64,000 nucleotides of DNA from Arenicola marina (Eukaryota; Annelida; Polychaeta; Arenicolidae): contig OZ025264.1 in NCBI GenBank assembly GCA_964019135.1, positions 1,860,001-1,924,000 of the forward strand. The letters are read 5' to 3'. A program made the translations under genes and the position numbers. A model generated the notes under the pieces. The model was not told the DNA's origin and ran no database searches. It saw only the letters and a program-made list of their open reading frames with translations. Positions 47,067-59,800 of this stretch are shown here, piece after piece. The first letter of the stretch is position 1. Each line of letters opens with the position of its first letter.

Positions 47067-49405
47067 CATTATCATAAGCAGCGGTCTGAAAAAGGTCAAG
47101 CTGTCTTTGATTCAAATTAGGATTTAGTACTTATTAGTTAATAATTGTATGGAAGCACAGTTTGCTGCTTTTAAACGGGTGTACAAAAGTTGAATTAAGT
47201 TGAAAGCCAAAAAAAACGGCGAGCACGCTTTGCAGTATCCGGAAGATGTGTTCGTTACTGACAATGATGGTGGATACGCAAAAGTTGGACTTGTCTGTTG
47301 TGACTGGGTTTCTGTTGGAGTTAAAATGTAATTCTTGTACCCATGCATGATACAAATCCGCTAACTAATCAAACTGGTGTGTACTGATATGAGCAATCAC
47401 GGTATAAATGTATCCTGAAGAAGTCCCATGCTATAATATTAGTCAAACTTTTGTTCATATGTTAACCCTAATCGTTTATGCTCTACTGTTTATGTTGTTG
47501 ATTCAGTATCGATGGGTTTCATACTAACGTACCATAGCTACTAGATACCCGGAATATGCTAGTTTCTTTTATAAAATAAACAACTAGTTCAAGGCATGAC
47601 GCATTAAATTGTCTTAATTTATTCATATGGCATGCCTGCTTATATTGCTATCGATGGCGTCTTACTTTAAGCTCGTTTGATTAATATTTCATTACATATG
47701 ACATAATTATGTTATTTATTTGTTGAGTTACGCTTGATGGATTTTTGGTCGAGCGGTACGACAATTTCCGCCTTTGAAATGACAAAATAAAGTGGTGTGC
47801 ATTATCCTTCCGATTGCATTGTCTTGCTTAGGATATATTCATGCATTCAGTTTGGCATTGTAAACGATGGGCTGCGCAATTCCTCTTTAACTAGAAACAA
47901 ACTTCACTGGGGAATAAAGGTTTGACATTCAAAAAAGGACCGAGGTTAAGGTAACAACGGGAGAAATACCTTGAAGCTCCCTTAATGTAGAATGCTACGG
48001 TTTGTTTGACAGTAATTTGCTAATATATAATGGAACCAAATGGATGAAATTTTAACATTAAACGCTATGGCTTGGTTGTGTCATGATAAAGCATTGATCT
48101 CCCAGTGTGTGTCTTGGTGGGCTGCGGCGGTGGAAGAAGGGTGCTGCGATTGGTGGTGTGCCGTAGCATTCTCACCATACAGGAATGTCGTCTTACAAGG
48201 GCCTATTGGTGGTTGGTGGTGTGCCCCGCGGCGGCGTTTTTGTATTTGTTTTTGTTGCCAAATCATGCCGTAAGTCAACAGGTACAACAACTTATAACAA
48301 GTGTAAAGGGAATGCATCTAAATGCCAATAGAGTACATTACATTGGCTAGCACACAAATAGCTATTACATAGTATACTCGTACTTAAACACATAAATCTA
48401 ATTGAGAAACTGTGTCCAGATACCAAGGGACTAGTGGGGTGGGATTAGAGATTGGGTATGGGCTTAATTGAGTTTGGAGGGTATGTGGTGAGACATGGGG
48501 GTAGGGGCAGTCATGTTGACTTCGTGGTGGGTCGTGAGGTGTCACCGAAGCAAATCAATTAATTTAAAAATTCGAGCGTAATTGACATAAAACGTAAAAC
48601 TCATAGGCTCACAAATGTGCATCGTTAATTTTATATTGTCTCGACCAAATCGTCACAAAGGGGCAGTAGGCGCTTGTTAGATTCTTCATTGGTTTAAGTA
48701 TTCTGTAAAGTTGCCGGTTGTCAACACTTTAATCTTTCATGAGGTTATCATCCTCTCCCAAGAAAAAACGCGGCCTATTCGGTGGGACTCGGCATCGGCG
48801 GTGTTTATTCAAAATTTGGAAATCGCCACTAGGGGCATGTACGCTATGCAGCGTCTTTCCCCGCCCGGAAACGTGTAAATCAGGCAGAGGAGACGGAACT
48901 TGTTGGGGGGAGGGGGCACATTGTCATAGACTGAATAAGGCCATGATCAAGTGCCCCTTTAGCTTAGCATGAGTGAGACGCATTTGTGAAGGGCGTGTAA
49001 GGGAGTGGGAGGAGGGGGGGGGGTACAGAACGTCCAAGGCTGAACATAGCCATGGCCAAGTGTCTCCTTATCTAAGCATGGGATTACTGATCCATGTAGG
49101 TTAAGGGACATTGGGGGGCTGGGCACATTCAAGTGCAATGCAGTACTTCAGGTATCTTGTATCTTTAGCTTGTATCTGTTACGGGAAAATAGCTTAATTT
49201 TACCTGCAAGCATTAGCACCAGTGACAACGCTAACGAGTCCATTATTTCAAGGTTTACTTTATCAATTAAAAACATAACATATCGACTTTAATCCAATTG
49301 TTTGCGTGAGAGCTACATGAGTGTCTTCGTGTAAAATATAGTCACTTGGTTTTTCTATATCACGGACGCTTTATGTCCGTATGGTGATAGTTTTCTAACA
49401 TTTAC

Positions 49406-49533
49406 CCTCCTTCGTCGTCGCGTTCAGGATTAATTCTGAAGCGAACATTAGGCAATTCGTGATGCATGTCTTCCGAATGGCGTCTTACTATCATTGTAAA
49501 CTCACACATGTCTATGTCAGTGTGTTCAGGTGA
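49406..49533 (-). CDS. Doubtful exon, faintly macrodomain-like
   Basis: On the minus strand GATTGCCAG precedes, and GGAGG|GTAAAT follows, an open stretch with HHELPNVRFRINPERDDE. The tail recalls the end of the macrodomain exon in this cluster (DNVHFVLNPSDE). It lies 3' of gene C in the same orientation. It could be a trace of another copy or chance. Confidence 0.2.
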
Positions 49534-49761
49534 CTGGCAATCAACAACGCTTTGTGTTTTGGTTGGATGACGTCGAGAGTAAGCCATTATATAGATTAAA
49601 GCTGCAGGACCATAATACGCACACTTTTATTTTGTTTAAATTCACCGTTTCAAAAAAGGAGACAAAATATCAAGACAGACAAGCATACGGTGTAGCAATA
49701 TTAAAAAAGAAATATCAAAGCTCAAATCTAACTTCGTATGCTTCCCTACTATGGTGATGGG

Positions 49762-52700
49762 TCAAGTTCGCTTGCCAGGAATCAAGTTTCGAAAACGATA
49801 ATTAGAACGTCGACTTTTATCGAGCAACTGAATGAGATACTCGGGGTAGACCTGACTATCTCGGAAGATGACGAAGATGGCTGGATTGTCCTCGTCGTCG
49901 ACGACAGAGTCGTAGCGCACGCCATCGGGGAGGGATGGGATCTGAGGCGGCGCCTTCAGGCCGGGCGTCCCTTTACAGAAGGCTCCGGTTAACACCCGAC
50001 ACTGGTAGATGTACTTGATCCTGTTTGAATCTGGCGGTGAATACTGGGGCAAGGCAGAAGACGCTGGGTTCACGTCGAAGTAAACACCGCTGCCTATCCG
50101 CTTGGCTGGAACACAAGCATTGGTTCAACGTCACCACATGATACCCTAAAGCAAAGTGCAAATGTTCAAAATGAATTTATTCATTCGTTTCGTAACCAGA
50201 ACAAAACATCAGAATTTAAATTGGTGGTGCAAAAATAAGTGATTTTTTTTTATTTTCTTCTGCTATTTGGGGCATTATAACTATAAGCAACGAAACATAG
50301 AAGAATAACACGAGCCAACGTTGTTTATGCGTGCCGCCAACTGTTTCCTGCGGGGTTGCATGTCTTTTTGATCTAGAGCTGTTTTAACTCTCAGTGTAAA
50401 CAGATTCGACCATTCTGACTATCTAATCGTCAATCTGTCTTGCATGATGTTATTGACGCAGGAGCGCAAATTTGCTTAAATTGACCAACACAATAAGTTA
50501 CCAAAAGACCCGAAACTGCAGAAACAAACACGCACGCATCTTGTTTTGTTCCGGTATTGTTTTCGAGTTTATATAGTGGGTCCGTCTGGGGATCTTCGAA
50601 AAAAGTACGCTTGGGGTCCACTAACGGTGGAGTGATCGAGAGGCGTAAGCATCGGTAACCACCGTAGGGGGCCGGGGGGGGGGCACCTGAATCAGGGCCG
50701 TAAAATTTCAACCGCCATCTATAATGCAGGCAATTATGATACATAAAAATTTGCCTCCTTCAAGGAAACTTCTTATTGACGCCATAACACACAGATTTAT
50801 GCAATGCAGTTATTCAATTATACATGTAATAACTGCTTGTTGCTGGGAAAACAATTATTTAATAATGCATAACACGATACATGTATTACGAATTAATTAT
50901 CGTCGATAACGAATTTCTGTTGTACCCCTAAGTATTATTTGATTCATTGAAAACGAGTATTTATCGGTAATATCTCCAAATTACTATTTTTGCGCGATGT
51001 CTCTAGGTTATTTTGAGGAAACTTCTAGGTTGAAATTATGTTTACTTTCTATGTAATATTTGCTGTAAATTTCTTCGTATTATTTGATTTCACTTTCAAA
51101 AACTATTACTCTTCTTCAATAACACATGTTACTTCTTTTTCATTTGTGTCACCTTATTATTTACTTCGTTGTTAAGTAGATGCTTGTACCCACTATATGG
51201 GTTTAATGCTTACCACCTGTAGACTCAAAGTAGCTCCTGCTTAGGCCATTAATGTTGATATCTTTGACGGCGTCGACATTGGTTCCGTGAAAGAGCTTTC
51301 TTTCGATGTCTGTATTTGGGGCGTGGTTCCGAATTTGGGTTTTACGGACAGAGTACTCCTCATACATATGTTTGTTCTCAATCCGGGTGATCTAGGTAGA
51401 CGACAAGAGCGAGCGTCATGGCGCATTAAATTTAGAATAATTGCGACATGCACATACGTGAACAAGATGTAAAATGGACTCTTCCATATGTAACTGATTG
51501 CAATTAACCGAATACAAACTATCGTATCGCAATTGTATTAATTACGAATTCCTGTCAAAAATAATTTGGATAATGAGTAATAATAGATCAATATCACATA
51601 TTAAATAACATACTGAAGCTAACACTTGGTTGTTGTAGTCACATTAGGAAACACTCTTACGCAAATGATGGAATTATCAACGCCGTTGTCCCGCAGGAGT
51701 CGTTTGATGTCTACGTAGTGCGGTTCAGAGCGCTTCACTTTGACGAGACATGGCCGAAGGCCGTCCTGCCCGGTCGTCTCCCAATATGAGGGCACTGTTA
51801 TGATGTTATATATAGGTAGTCAGAATGAAAACAAAGTACGATAATTGGTACCATTTCCTATCAACCATGACACTATACAGAAAGGTGCAATATGGTCAAT
51901 ATAGATGCAATGCATTATTTGTGTTGCATAAGGTTGTCGCTTTACCATTGACATCAAGATGCTTATTTGGTTCATCATTTATTGACCCTTACCTTGTATT
52001 GGCACAGTTCTTTGAACGTCGACTTCGGCACCTTTGGCGTCACTCTGACCCGAGACAAGTTCCATGTACTTTGCAGTGAACGCCTGAAGCCATATTGTTA
52101 CAGGGTGAGCGTATATATATATATATATATATATATAGTACACCATAGGTGGAGCCGTGGAATTACACACCATCGAAGCTGCTCTATGTTCTATTTCAGC
52201 AAAGAAATATATCCCTTTTTGATACAAAACGTCGCTTAAACCAAGAAAATTGACGTCTGACACGCATGACGAGTATGCATCAGCCATGATCATTGCGCCA
52301 CCCCTCCAATTAGCCGAATGGGTACATGAAAAATTAAATCGATCATAAAGTCTCCGTGCATTACGACACCGTTACCTCGAGGACCTGATCGTCCGAAGGA
52401 TTCAACACAAAACGGATGTCTTTCAGCGAGGACCTATCGTGTCGCTTGCAGAAACGCAATACCTCGCGGTGCATTACATCGGCACAGCATTCTGGGGGAA
52501 CCTGCAGACCCCCTGCACCGAGAGCAGGAAAGGCTATCGAGCTGCAGTTCCGGTCATGTGCACCTTCCAAACATCGCCTCATCATCTCTCGCATGTACTG
52601 TGGTAATAATCAGTGACATTTTCACTGCTGGTATTTTATCTTTAGGCGATAGAAAATTGCATGATAAGAATGCTAAAAGAGAACCTATGCAGGATACAAG

Positions 52701-54203
52701 GAATTTGTGATTTTGATAACGTGATTTTGATCATTTGTATCGTTTGACATATATATCCTATTACTTATACATACATACATATATAAGTTCGTAATTGTAC
52801 AAATGTTCTTTATCTGAATAAGCCACCACAGACTGATATATTTAACATATATTTAACATATGACGAAACTTGATCAAGGACTACTAAAATTACCACAATT
52901 GGCATTTTTTGCATTTTCACAATACAACAAACTGTCAGGAAGCATGGAGGTCACAAGCGACCGATGCCAACCGTCATGCTCTTTCCTTCTCGCCCATCCC
53001 ATTGCTGCAAAGCCCCATGAAATATATGGCTTGCTGGCAGGTTTCCGGCATTGGTTGTTACGATATTGCCCGGCGCTAAACTGGTTGCAGCCTTTTTGCA
53101 CTCCTCTTGAATAGCGGGTCCCGCTGCTTTCAAGATGGCCGCCGATACACCACCGGGCGAAAGGTTGAGGTCGGGACGAGTCGTGGTAACTATGACGTCA
53201 ACCTAAAAGTAACCGGTTTTGCAACTGGTACCATCCAGACGTACTACGCATTTCAGAGAAAGACAAGTCATGGCGTGGACGACAACTATTGGGCATTTAG
53301 TGTTCATTTGACAATTGGTCGAAGCAAAACTTCGCCGTTAGCATCGTTAAATACATATAGACTGAATAACATCTTCACACTAGACGTAACAAAACTTACC
53401 CGTTCATGAGTAATTGAACCCGTCAATGTGGTGACAGAAAGCCAACCTTCAACCGTGAAACCTAATTGAAATAAATATCAAATCCACAATATCAAATGTA
53501 AACGACTGCATTGCGAAAAACTGAACCGTCTGGCGTACCTCACACAATTGATTGGGCAAAGCGATTCGATAGAGAAAGAGAAGAAGACCACTGATGAGTC
53601 GGTTTAAATAAAAATAACGCCTACTAAAAACAAACACGAGACCATCAAGCATACGTTTGGGCATTTTGTGACCGACTGCGACTTTCAACATATAATCTAT
53701 GTAATATGGAGTCATACGCCACATCATAATGCACCTCTACTCCGCATGACATCGTTAGAAGGAGCTCGGGGACGGGGCCAACATTTTACAGTTTCCCTTT
53801 CCCATAAGCCATCCATGTTAAAGTTGGATAATGTTGCGGCGTCCAAACTAATTGTTCAATTTTGATGTCATTTAGTACAAATGAGGTTGATAGCATTGGT
53901 GCATATCCCACCACATATGGGTCATCTATCAATATTCATGTAGTCACAGCGAATATTTTATGCTGTTAGCGACACCCAAATACTAATGCAATGCCGTACG
54001 CAAGGTACAGACAGACATGCAAGTAGACAGACACAGACGCCGAAACCGAGCACACCGACATAATTGACAATTTTCGTCTGAATAAATAATCACCACATCG
54101 TTCCTTGTTCTGTGGAGCCGCTGCTTGGGCGATGCCATCCACTGCTGCTCTCATCATGCCAAGCAACAGACGATCTGCCAGTCTCTCCACGAGTTATCGG
54201 AAT
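49762..54203 (-). pseudogene. Macro-PARP gene C (PARP14-like), probably decayed
   Basis: Exons (minus): 54094-54203, 53400-53461, 52968-53202 (macrodomain), 52376-52597, 51993-52083 (linker), 51661-51794, 51214-51391 (PARP, LFHGT), 49762-50105 (PARP end). Exon lengths match B and D except the first, which is 110 nt where B has 123: a net 13-nt loss that shifts the frame and meets TGA. The donor after the 235-nt exon is GC (B, A and D have GT). The macrodomain loop reads IVTTT where the others have IVNTT or IANTI, losing the conserved Asn, and the PARP loop reads AKRIGSGVYFDV instead of AAYGNGVYFAV. The downstream exons are all open. Either it is a young pseudogene, or translation starts after the damaged exon. 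Confidence 0.83.
52111..52137. repeat. (TA)n microsatellite
   Basis: About 13 TA units in the gene C intron after the macrodomain exons. Confidence 0.9.
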
Positions 54204-56883
54204 CTGGAGAGGGATGCAATGATTTGTCCTCGGGTTCAAATTTTGTCATTGATAAATAGGTGTTTTGCACCAGTCTTTTATATCCAAAAATAAGGCTAGG
54301 ACAATAAACAGCATACACGGGATATAATCGACCGAAAATTATTGCGATTGACATGGATTTGTGGATGTTGGTTATGAACGCCGACAGATGACATGGTTCA
54401 CTGACAACAGAATAATGCAATAGAACACTGCAGAATGTTCTTGCTGAGCCAGTTACAGTAACATACCTGGTGTTAACGGAGGAAACACAGCTTCACGATG
54501 TCGTCGATTACTGGTACTCCAAACTCTATTCTACACACGCCAGTATCCGTCATGCATTCTGCCTCTGTTAACAACATACGATGAGCCCGAGGATGAAACA
54601 CCGGACAAAGTCTGTGTAAAAAGTCGCAAGTATGGAGAGCCGTTGAAGTACTGATTACGAGGAGTACATTCACAAACCTCCAGGCGGGGAGAATTATATG
54701 CAACTACAAACTGACTGACGACCACGGCTCTACATCGTTCAGAATCTGCCGTGCTCGATGATCTTAAAGATGGTGAAAAACCTAATCTAATCGCGATCTG
54801 CACCGAAAGAAAACTGTAAGCGCTTCATTTTGGCCGATTGGTAAGGAGAAAAAAATTAAGGCAACCCGCCCCCATCAATGTCGAGCAGTGCGTGTTTTTG
54901 CCAGAGGAGGTGACGTATACATTGTGACCATTCATGTGGCGTCGCCTAGCGTTATAACTGTAAGTTATCTTACGGAACGCTTCACAGTTGAGGTAGCCTT
55001 CAGGGGAACCCCGTGAGAAGAAAGATCAGGGCCCACGATTTGCGGATGAATGGCGGCAAAACCATGATTATAATTAGAATCGCCTCCTGATTGGCCAATC
55101 ATGGACATCTCCATTAACGGCTGGTGCCTGGTTAAGCGTTGAAATCGTGGCTGGCGATCACTTCGAAATGCTATTGAGAGCTTCAGACAAGGCGGGAAAT
55201 TCGGTAATTTGGAAGATAGACACATGAGTAATATATGCATCGGTATAGCCGCTGTAGAGGCCAGAGTGGCGGGTCCCTTTAACTGAATAAGCAAATATAA
55301 GAGGAAATGGATTGCAATGCGCCATTCGCCATAGCTGTGTAATGTAAAATTTGTTAGATATGTGAGCGAGGATATATTCCATGAAGAACAATCGTGCAGT
55401 AGGTGGTGTGTAGCTTGGAGGAAGCAGATCCGTGGCGGGTCGACGATTTTGCAAAATGATTGAAAGAAATTGTAGTATATACATAGCAAGGTATTGATGA
55501 AAAGATATATTATATATATTACTGCCCTACAGCGAGTAAGTAGTAAGTAAGACAGAAGAGTTCAGTATATGGTACGACGTTCCAAGATAAGGCTCCGAAA
55601 GAACTCGAAGCGAAGTAGACTTTTGTTGGTCATAGTTTTGTCTTGAACACCCTGTACACCAGACCACTCACTGATATCTGGTGTCGACCCGTGTCTCATG
55701 TTAAGGAAGAAATCCCACAGCGGATCGCTTACAATGCCACTCGACAACGTCCTGTCTCGGTCCCCCTGTACCCTGGGTGGTGGACAATGGCATCGACTTT
55801 ATGAATCGATACCTGTATCGTACACAATACAATAAACATCAAGGATAATGCAAATTACTTTATTTGGTTAAATTTGCTTGAACACGTTTATTATAAGCAA
55901 CGTTATTTGCAGCAGATGGTGATTTGTTGGGTACAGAGAATAAAATGTCCATCCCAACCTCTTTTGTCAATACAACATTGCGAACTAATATAATTCAATC
56001 GCACTGAAACACCACATGCACATACTCTGATCTACCTTGTAGACTAAGCCAGGGGCTCAAGATAAAACATGCTATAAATCGTGATACAACCAAATACGCA
56101 ACATTTCTAATAGATGATGGAATGCTAAAGAAATATGCATGCTTAAATTGAAATACCAATATTAGCAGGGAAATCATACACCAGCTTTTCACTTTACAAA
56201 CAAGCATAGGCACACGCAGTCAACAACATGAAATGTTAACCGTCAGCAACAAAGGCAAAATTCACAAGGGCAGTATGCAACATATCAAAATTGCATAACC
56301 ATTCTATAAATATACACGGAATAACATTTAATTAGATTTGTCGCCTGAGTAATATTACATTATTATACCTCATCAACATTGCATAAATGCCACGATCAAT
56401 GGATACTAGCGAGAAAAGATATGACTACCTTTGATGCCTCATTATACAGAATACGGGGGGCATAATACTAAACCCAGTTTTAACCAATTCATATGCATAC
56501 AGGACCATAATTAGGAACTTCCAGGATATTTGTACAATTCTTAAAACTGTTTCTTTTTTTTAATTCATTAATTTTGCAAGACTTTGCCGAAAACAAATGC
56601 CCGCAGATACACCATATAACTGGCAGTTTATCTATATCTATGGATATATTAGGCCCTTATTTGCATGCTTAGCCAAATAAATAAGCAGTGAATAATACAT
56701 GTTATATCAGTAACAGCAAAACATCAACTTCGGAAAACGATATATGACATCCCACTATTAGCGGATGTATAGTCATAGACAAATATATTTCTTGTGGCAT
56801 GTGCTAACAAAGTCATTATTAACAAGGTTACAAATTTGCTTAAAATGCGTCACTACAACGTCGCTAGAATAACTTCCGCATTT
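54204..56883. other. Region between genes C and D
   Basis: It should include the 5' end of gene C and the 3' side of gene D. I could not find a copy of the 52-nt upstream exon seen in B and D. The reverse-strand frames at 54965-55489 and 54473-54803 have no recognisable domain. Confidence 0.45.
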
Positions 56884-59800
56884 TTATTCGAGCAGCTGAA
56901 TGAGATACTCAGGGTAGACCTGACTATCTCGGAAGATGACGAAGATGGTTGGCTTGTCCTTGTCGTCGACGACAGAGTCGTAGCGTACGCCATCAGGGAG
57001 GGATGGGATCTGAGGCGGCGCCTTTAGGCCACGCTGCCCTTTACAGAAGGCTCCGGTTAACACCCGGCACTGGTAGATGTACTTGATCTTGTTACCGTCG
57101 GGGGGTGAGTACTGCTCCTGGGCAGAGTACGATGGGTTCACGGCGAAGTAAACACCGTTGCCATATACGGCGGCTGCAAGTTAATGATTGGTTTTGCGTA
57201 ATTCGACACGACGAGGCAAGACGTAGTGAACTGATCTCATCTAAATATCTCATACCACTATACCTTCGATATTGGTCCCTTTAGCATCAGTAGATTAACG
57301 TCATTGTCACTTCCATTATCCATTGCGAGAGAAAATTAAAGGTAACCAAAAAAGTAACGATCAAATCATATTGCTTCCGCCATATATCCTTTATCTCGTT
57401 CCGTAGTATCCTTACTAGTATCCTCTGTACAGTTTGTTATGTTTATTATGTAACTTACCATTGGCAGTCCCAAAATAGCTTCGACTAAAGCCATTGATGT
57501 TAATGTCCTTGGTCACGTCTGCATTGGTCCCGTGAAACAAGATTCTCTCTGCTTCCTTTTGACCACAGTCCCCCTGGATCCGTGTCTTACGGACAGCAAA
57601 CTCCTGGTACATGGACATGTTTTCGATCCGGGTGATCTAAATAAACACATATCATGTTCGACTCACCAAAATGTAACTGACATATTTGATATTACGCGCA
57701 TGCCAATTTCGGATGGCGGAAGCTGTACCGAAACGTGTTTGGTGCAATATGGGATGGCATGTCCTTACACATGTACGTCATGGATGTCAGTGTGTAGGGA
57801 AGGGGGTGGGGGTCGCTTAACTTCAAAATAAATACTGATAATTGGCACCCCCGCCCCACCACACCCCACCCAGCCCAAGCTCAAACATTTTCCAAGGCCA
57901 ACCCATGGCGCTATATAAACATTAATTCGTCTCTCCGCTCTCTGGTTACAAACAATCATACACTTTTGATTGTATTTTTAACCCCGCCGGCCAACAAAGC
58001 TCTTTTGATGGTGATGTAGGCCTCCTCAGAAGGCTGCACATCAATGAGCTGCGGGACAAGGCTCTTCTGGTCCCTCGTCTTCCAGTACCCGGGCACTGCC
58101 ATGGTGCCTGCGACCAGGAACAAGAACATAACAATAATAATAGAAATATGTTGATATGCGTATTAGGAACATCGATACAACTTCTTATACTAGGGTACTC
58201 CCATACCTTGCCGGCGCCCCGGGATACAGAGCGCGGTAAAAGCAATGACAATGCATGGGTGTGCATTATATAAACATTCACAGAACGTCTAATTTCAAAG
58301 ATATCAATAATAACACGCTAATATGCGTCATATATACATAACTTCATGTCACGATTCCCGTGACCCTGGAAGAGGACGATGATGCTAATATTAGTGCGCT
58401 ATGTATGTTACAGAAACATGATGAATCCATTATCCACCAAACTCACTACAGACATATGAATGCGTTACGTAACATGTTCGTTTATAAATGAACACATTTA
58501 GAGCATTATGCTGAACGCCTTGTTGGATAAATCTCGTTTTTCTTCACGGCCACCCACCTTGCATTGACGTAGTTATCTTTTCTTCCGACTGTGCACCGGC
58601 TGTTGAACCCTTACCAGAGCCCAGAGCTTCGTGCTGAGCAACAAAAGCCTGGAATCCATATTGTCAGCATGAATAGTATATTAGTACAGCACTTGTGAAT
58701 GCCCGACATGTTTGTTACAAATGATGTTGGTACTCTGTAACTGCATGTGTAATGCGAATGGTTCACAACAGCATGGCACAACAGGTAGATGGTATCAGAG
58801 TAGTGATAGCATCTCACACCGAACGATAAAAATGTAGTGCTTTCCTTGTGGAGGAAAATTGGAACTAAGCTTCAAACTAGATTACCGACCGACTACCGAC
58901 CGACACCAATCATTTTTTGTATTGATTAAATTAAATCAAAGAATATATTTTGGGTGTTATGAGTAGAAACATGCAAGTGATACATTATCAACCTTTGCTC
59001 TTTCTCTATTTAACCAAAATATTTTCTCACAATTAGTGGTCGAGTAAGTCTTGCCGTGACTCTGAGGGCTGCAAGAAACTGGACTTTGAATGGATAACAC
59101 TCCTGTTCAAAGCAGAACATCGGTCTAATAGAGAGAACGGACTTAGAACGTTGAACATAAAGGCGCAATGGGGTGTTATCGGTAACATGGTTACCTTGAT
59201 AACGTGTTCGTCTGAAGGGAGCAGCACGAAGTGGATATTGTCCACTGATGATCTTGGGTGACTACTGAGGAAGTGCAACGCCTCTTCGTGCATGACTCGA
59301 GCACAGACCTCTGGCGGAGTCCGCAGATTACCGGCACCGATAGCCGGAAAGGCTATTGAATCCAGGTTCAGCAAATGAGCGCCTATCAGACACCGCCTAA
59401 TCATCTGACGCATGTACTGGGGTGAAAGACACAAGCGAGAATGGTCATAAAATAATTGTTTACATACGTCGAACGAAACTAGTTGGTTTCTTGTATATTA
59501 ACGACGCTCTTTAACCACGTTTGGTCATATCGCGTCAATTGGAGAAGGAAGGGACGATGAAGGCATGTCCCCGGGGGGTAATTCCTTACTCATAACGAGG
59601 AAAGACATGGGATCTTTATCCTGCTACCATACAGAAATGGCCACTGCCGGGCGCGATCCATCGATCCACGTGCCGTTAGGCTCTCAGGGGACAAGAGCTC
59701 TCAATGAGAGCGCTATAGACATACGCCATCAGAAAAAGGTACGGATTGATGATGGTTGTTCTTGCTGGAAAAAGGTGTTAAACGAAAGATTGAAATGAAA

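Larger units (their letters stand above)
46831..49761. other. Intergenic DNA between genes B and C
   Basis: The 3' ends of the convergent genes B (plus) and C (minus) face each other here. I see no further gene that I can support, only a doubtful exon at 49406-49533. A G-rich patch lies near 49010. Confidence 0.5.

Noticed and set aside
52886-52940. A 38-nt candidate for the missing macrodomain exon in C, and a 38-nt block at about 30190 in A
   Set aside because: Both have plausible splice edges and the right length class, but they do not resemble each other. The A candidate contains a stop in the needed phase.
54473-54703. Upstream exon of gene C
   Set aside because: All three frames close before the donor-like CACCAG|GTATGT at about 54466, and there is no likeness to the 52-nt exon of B and D.
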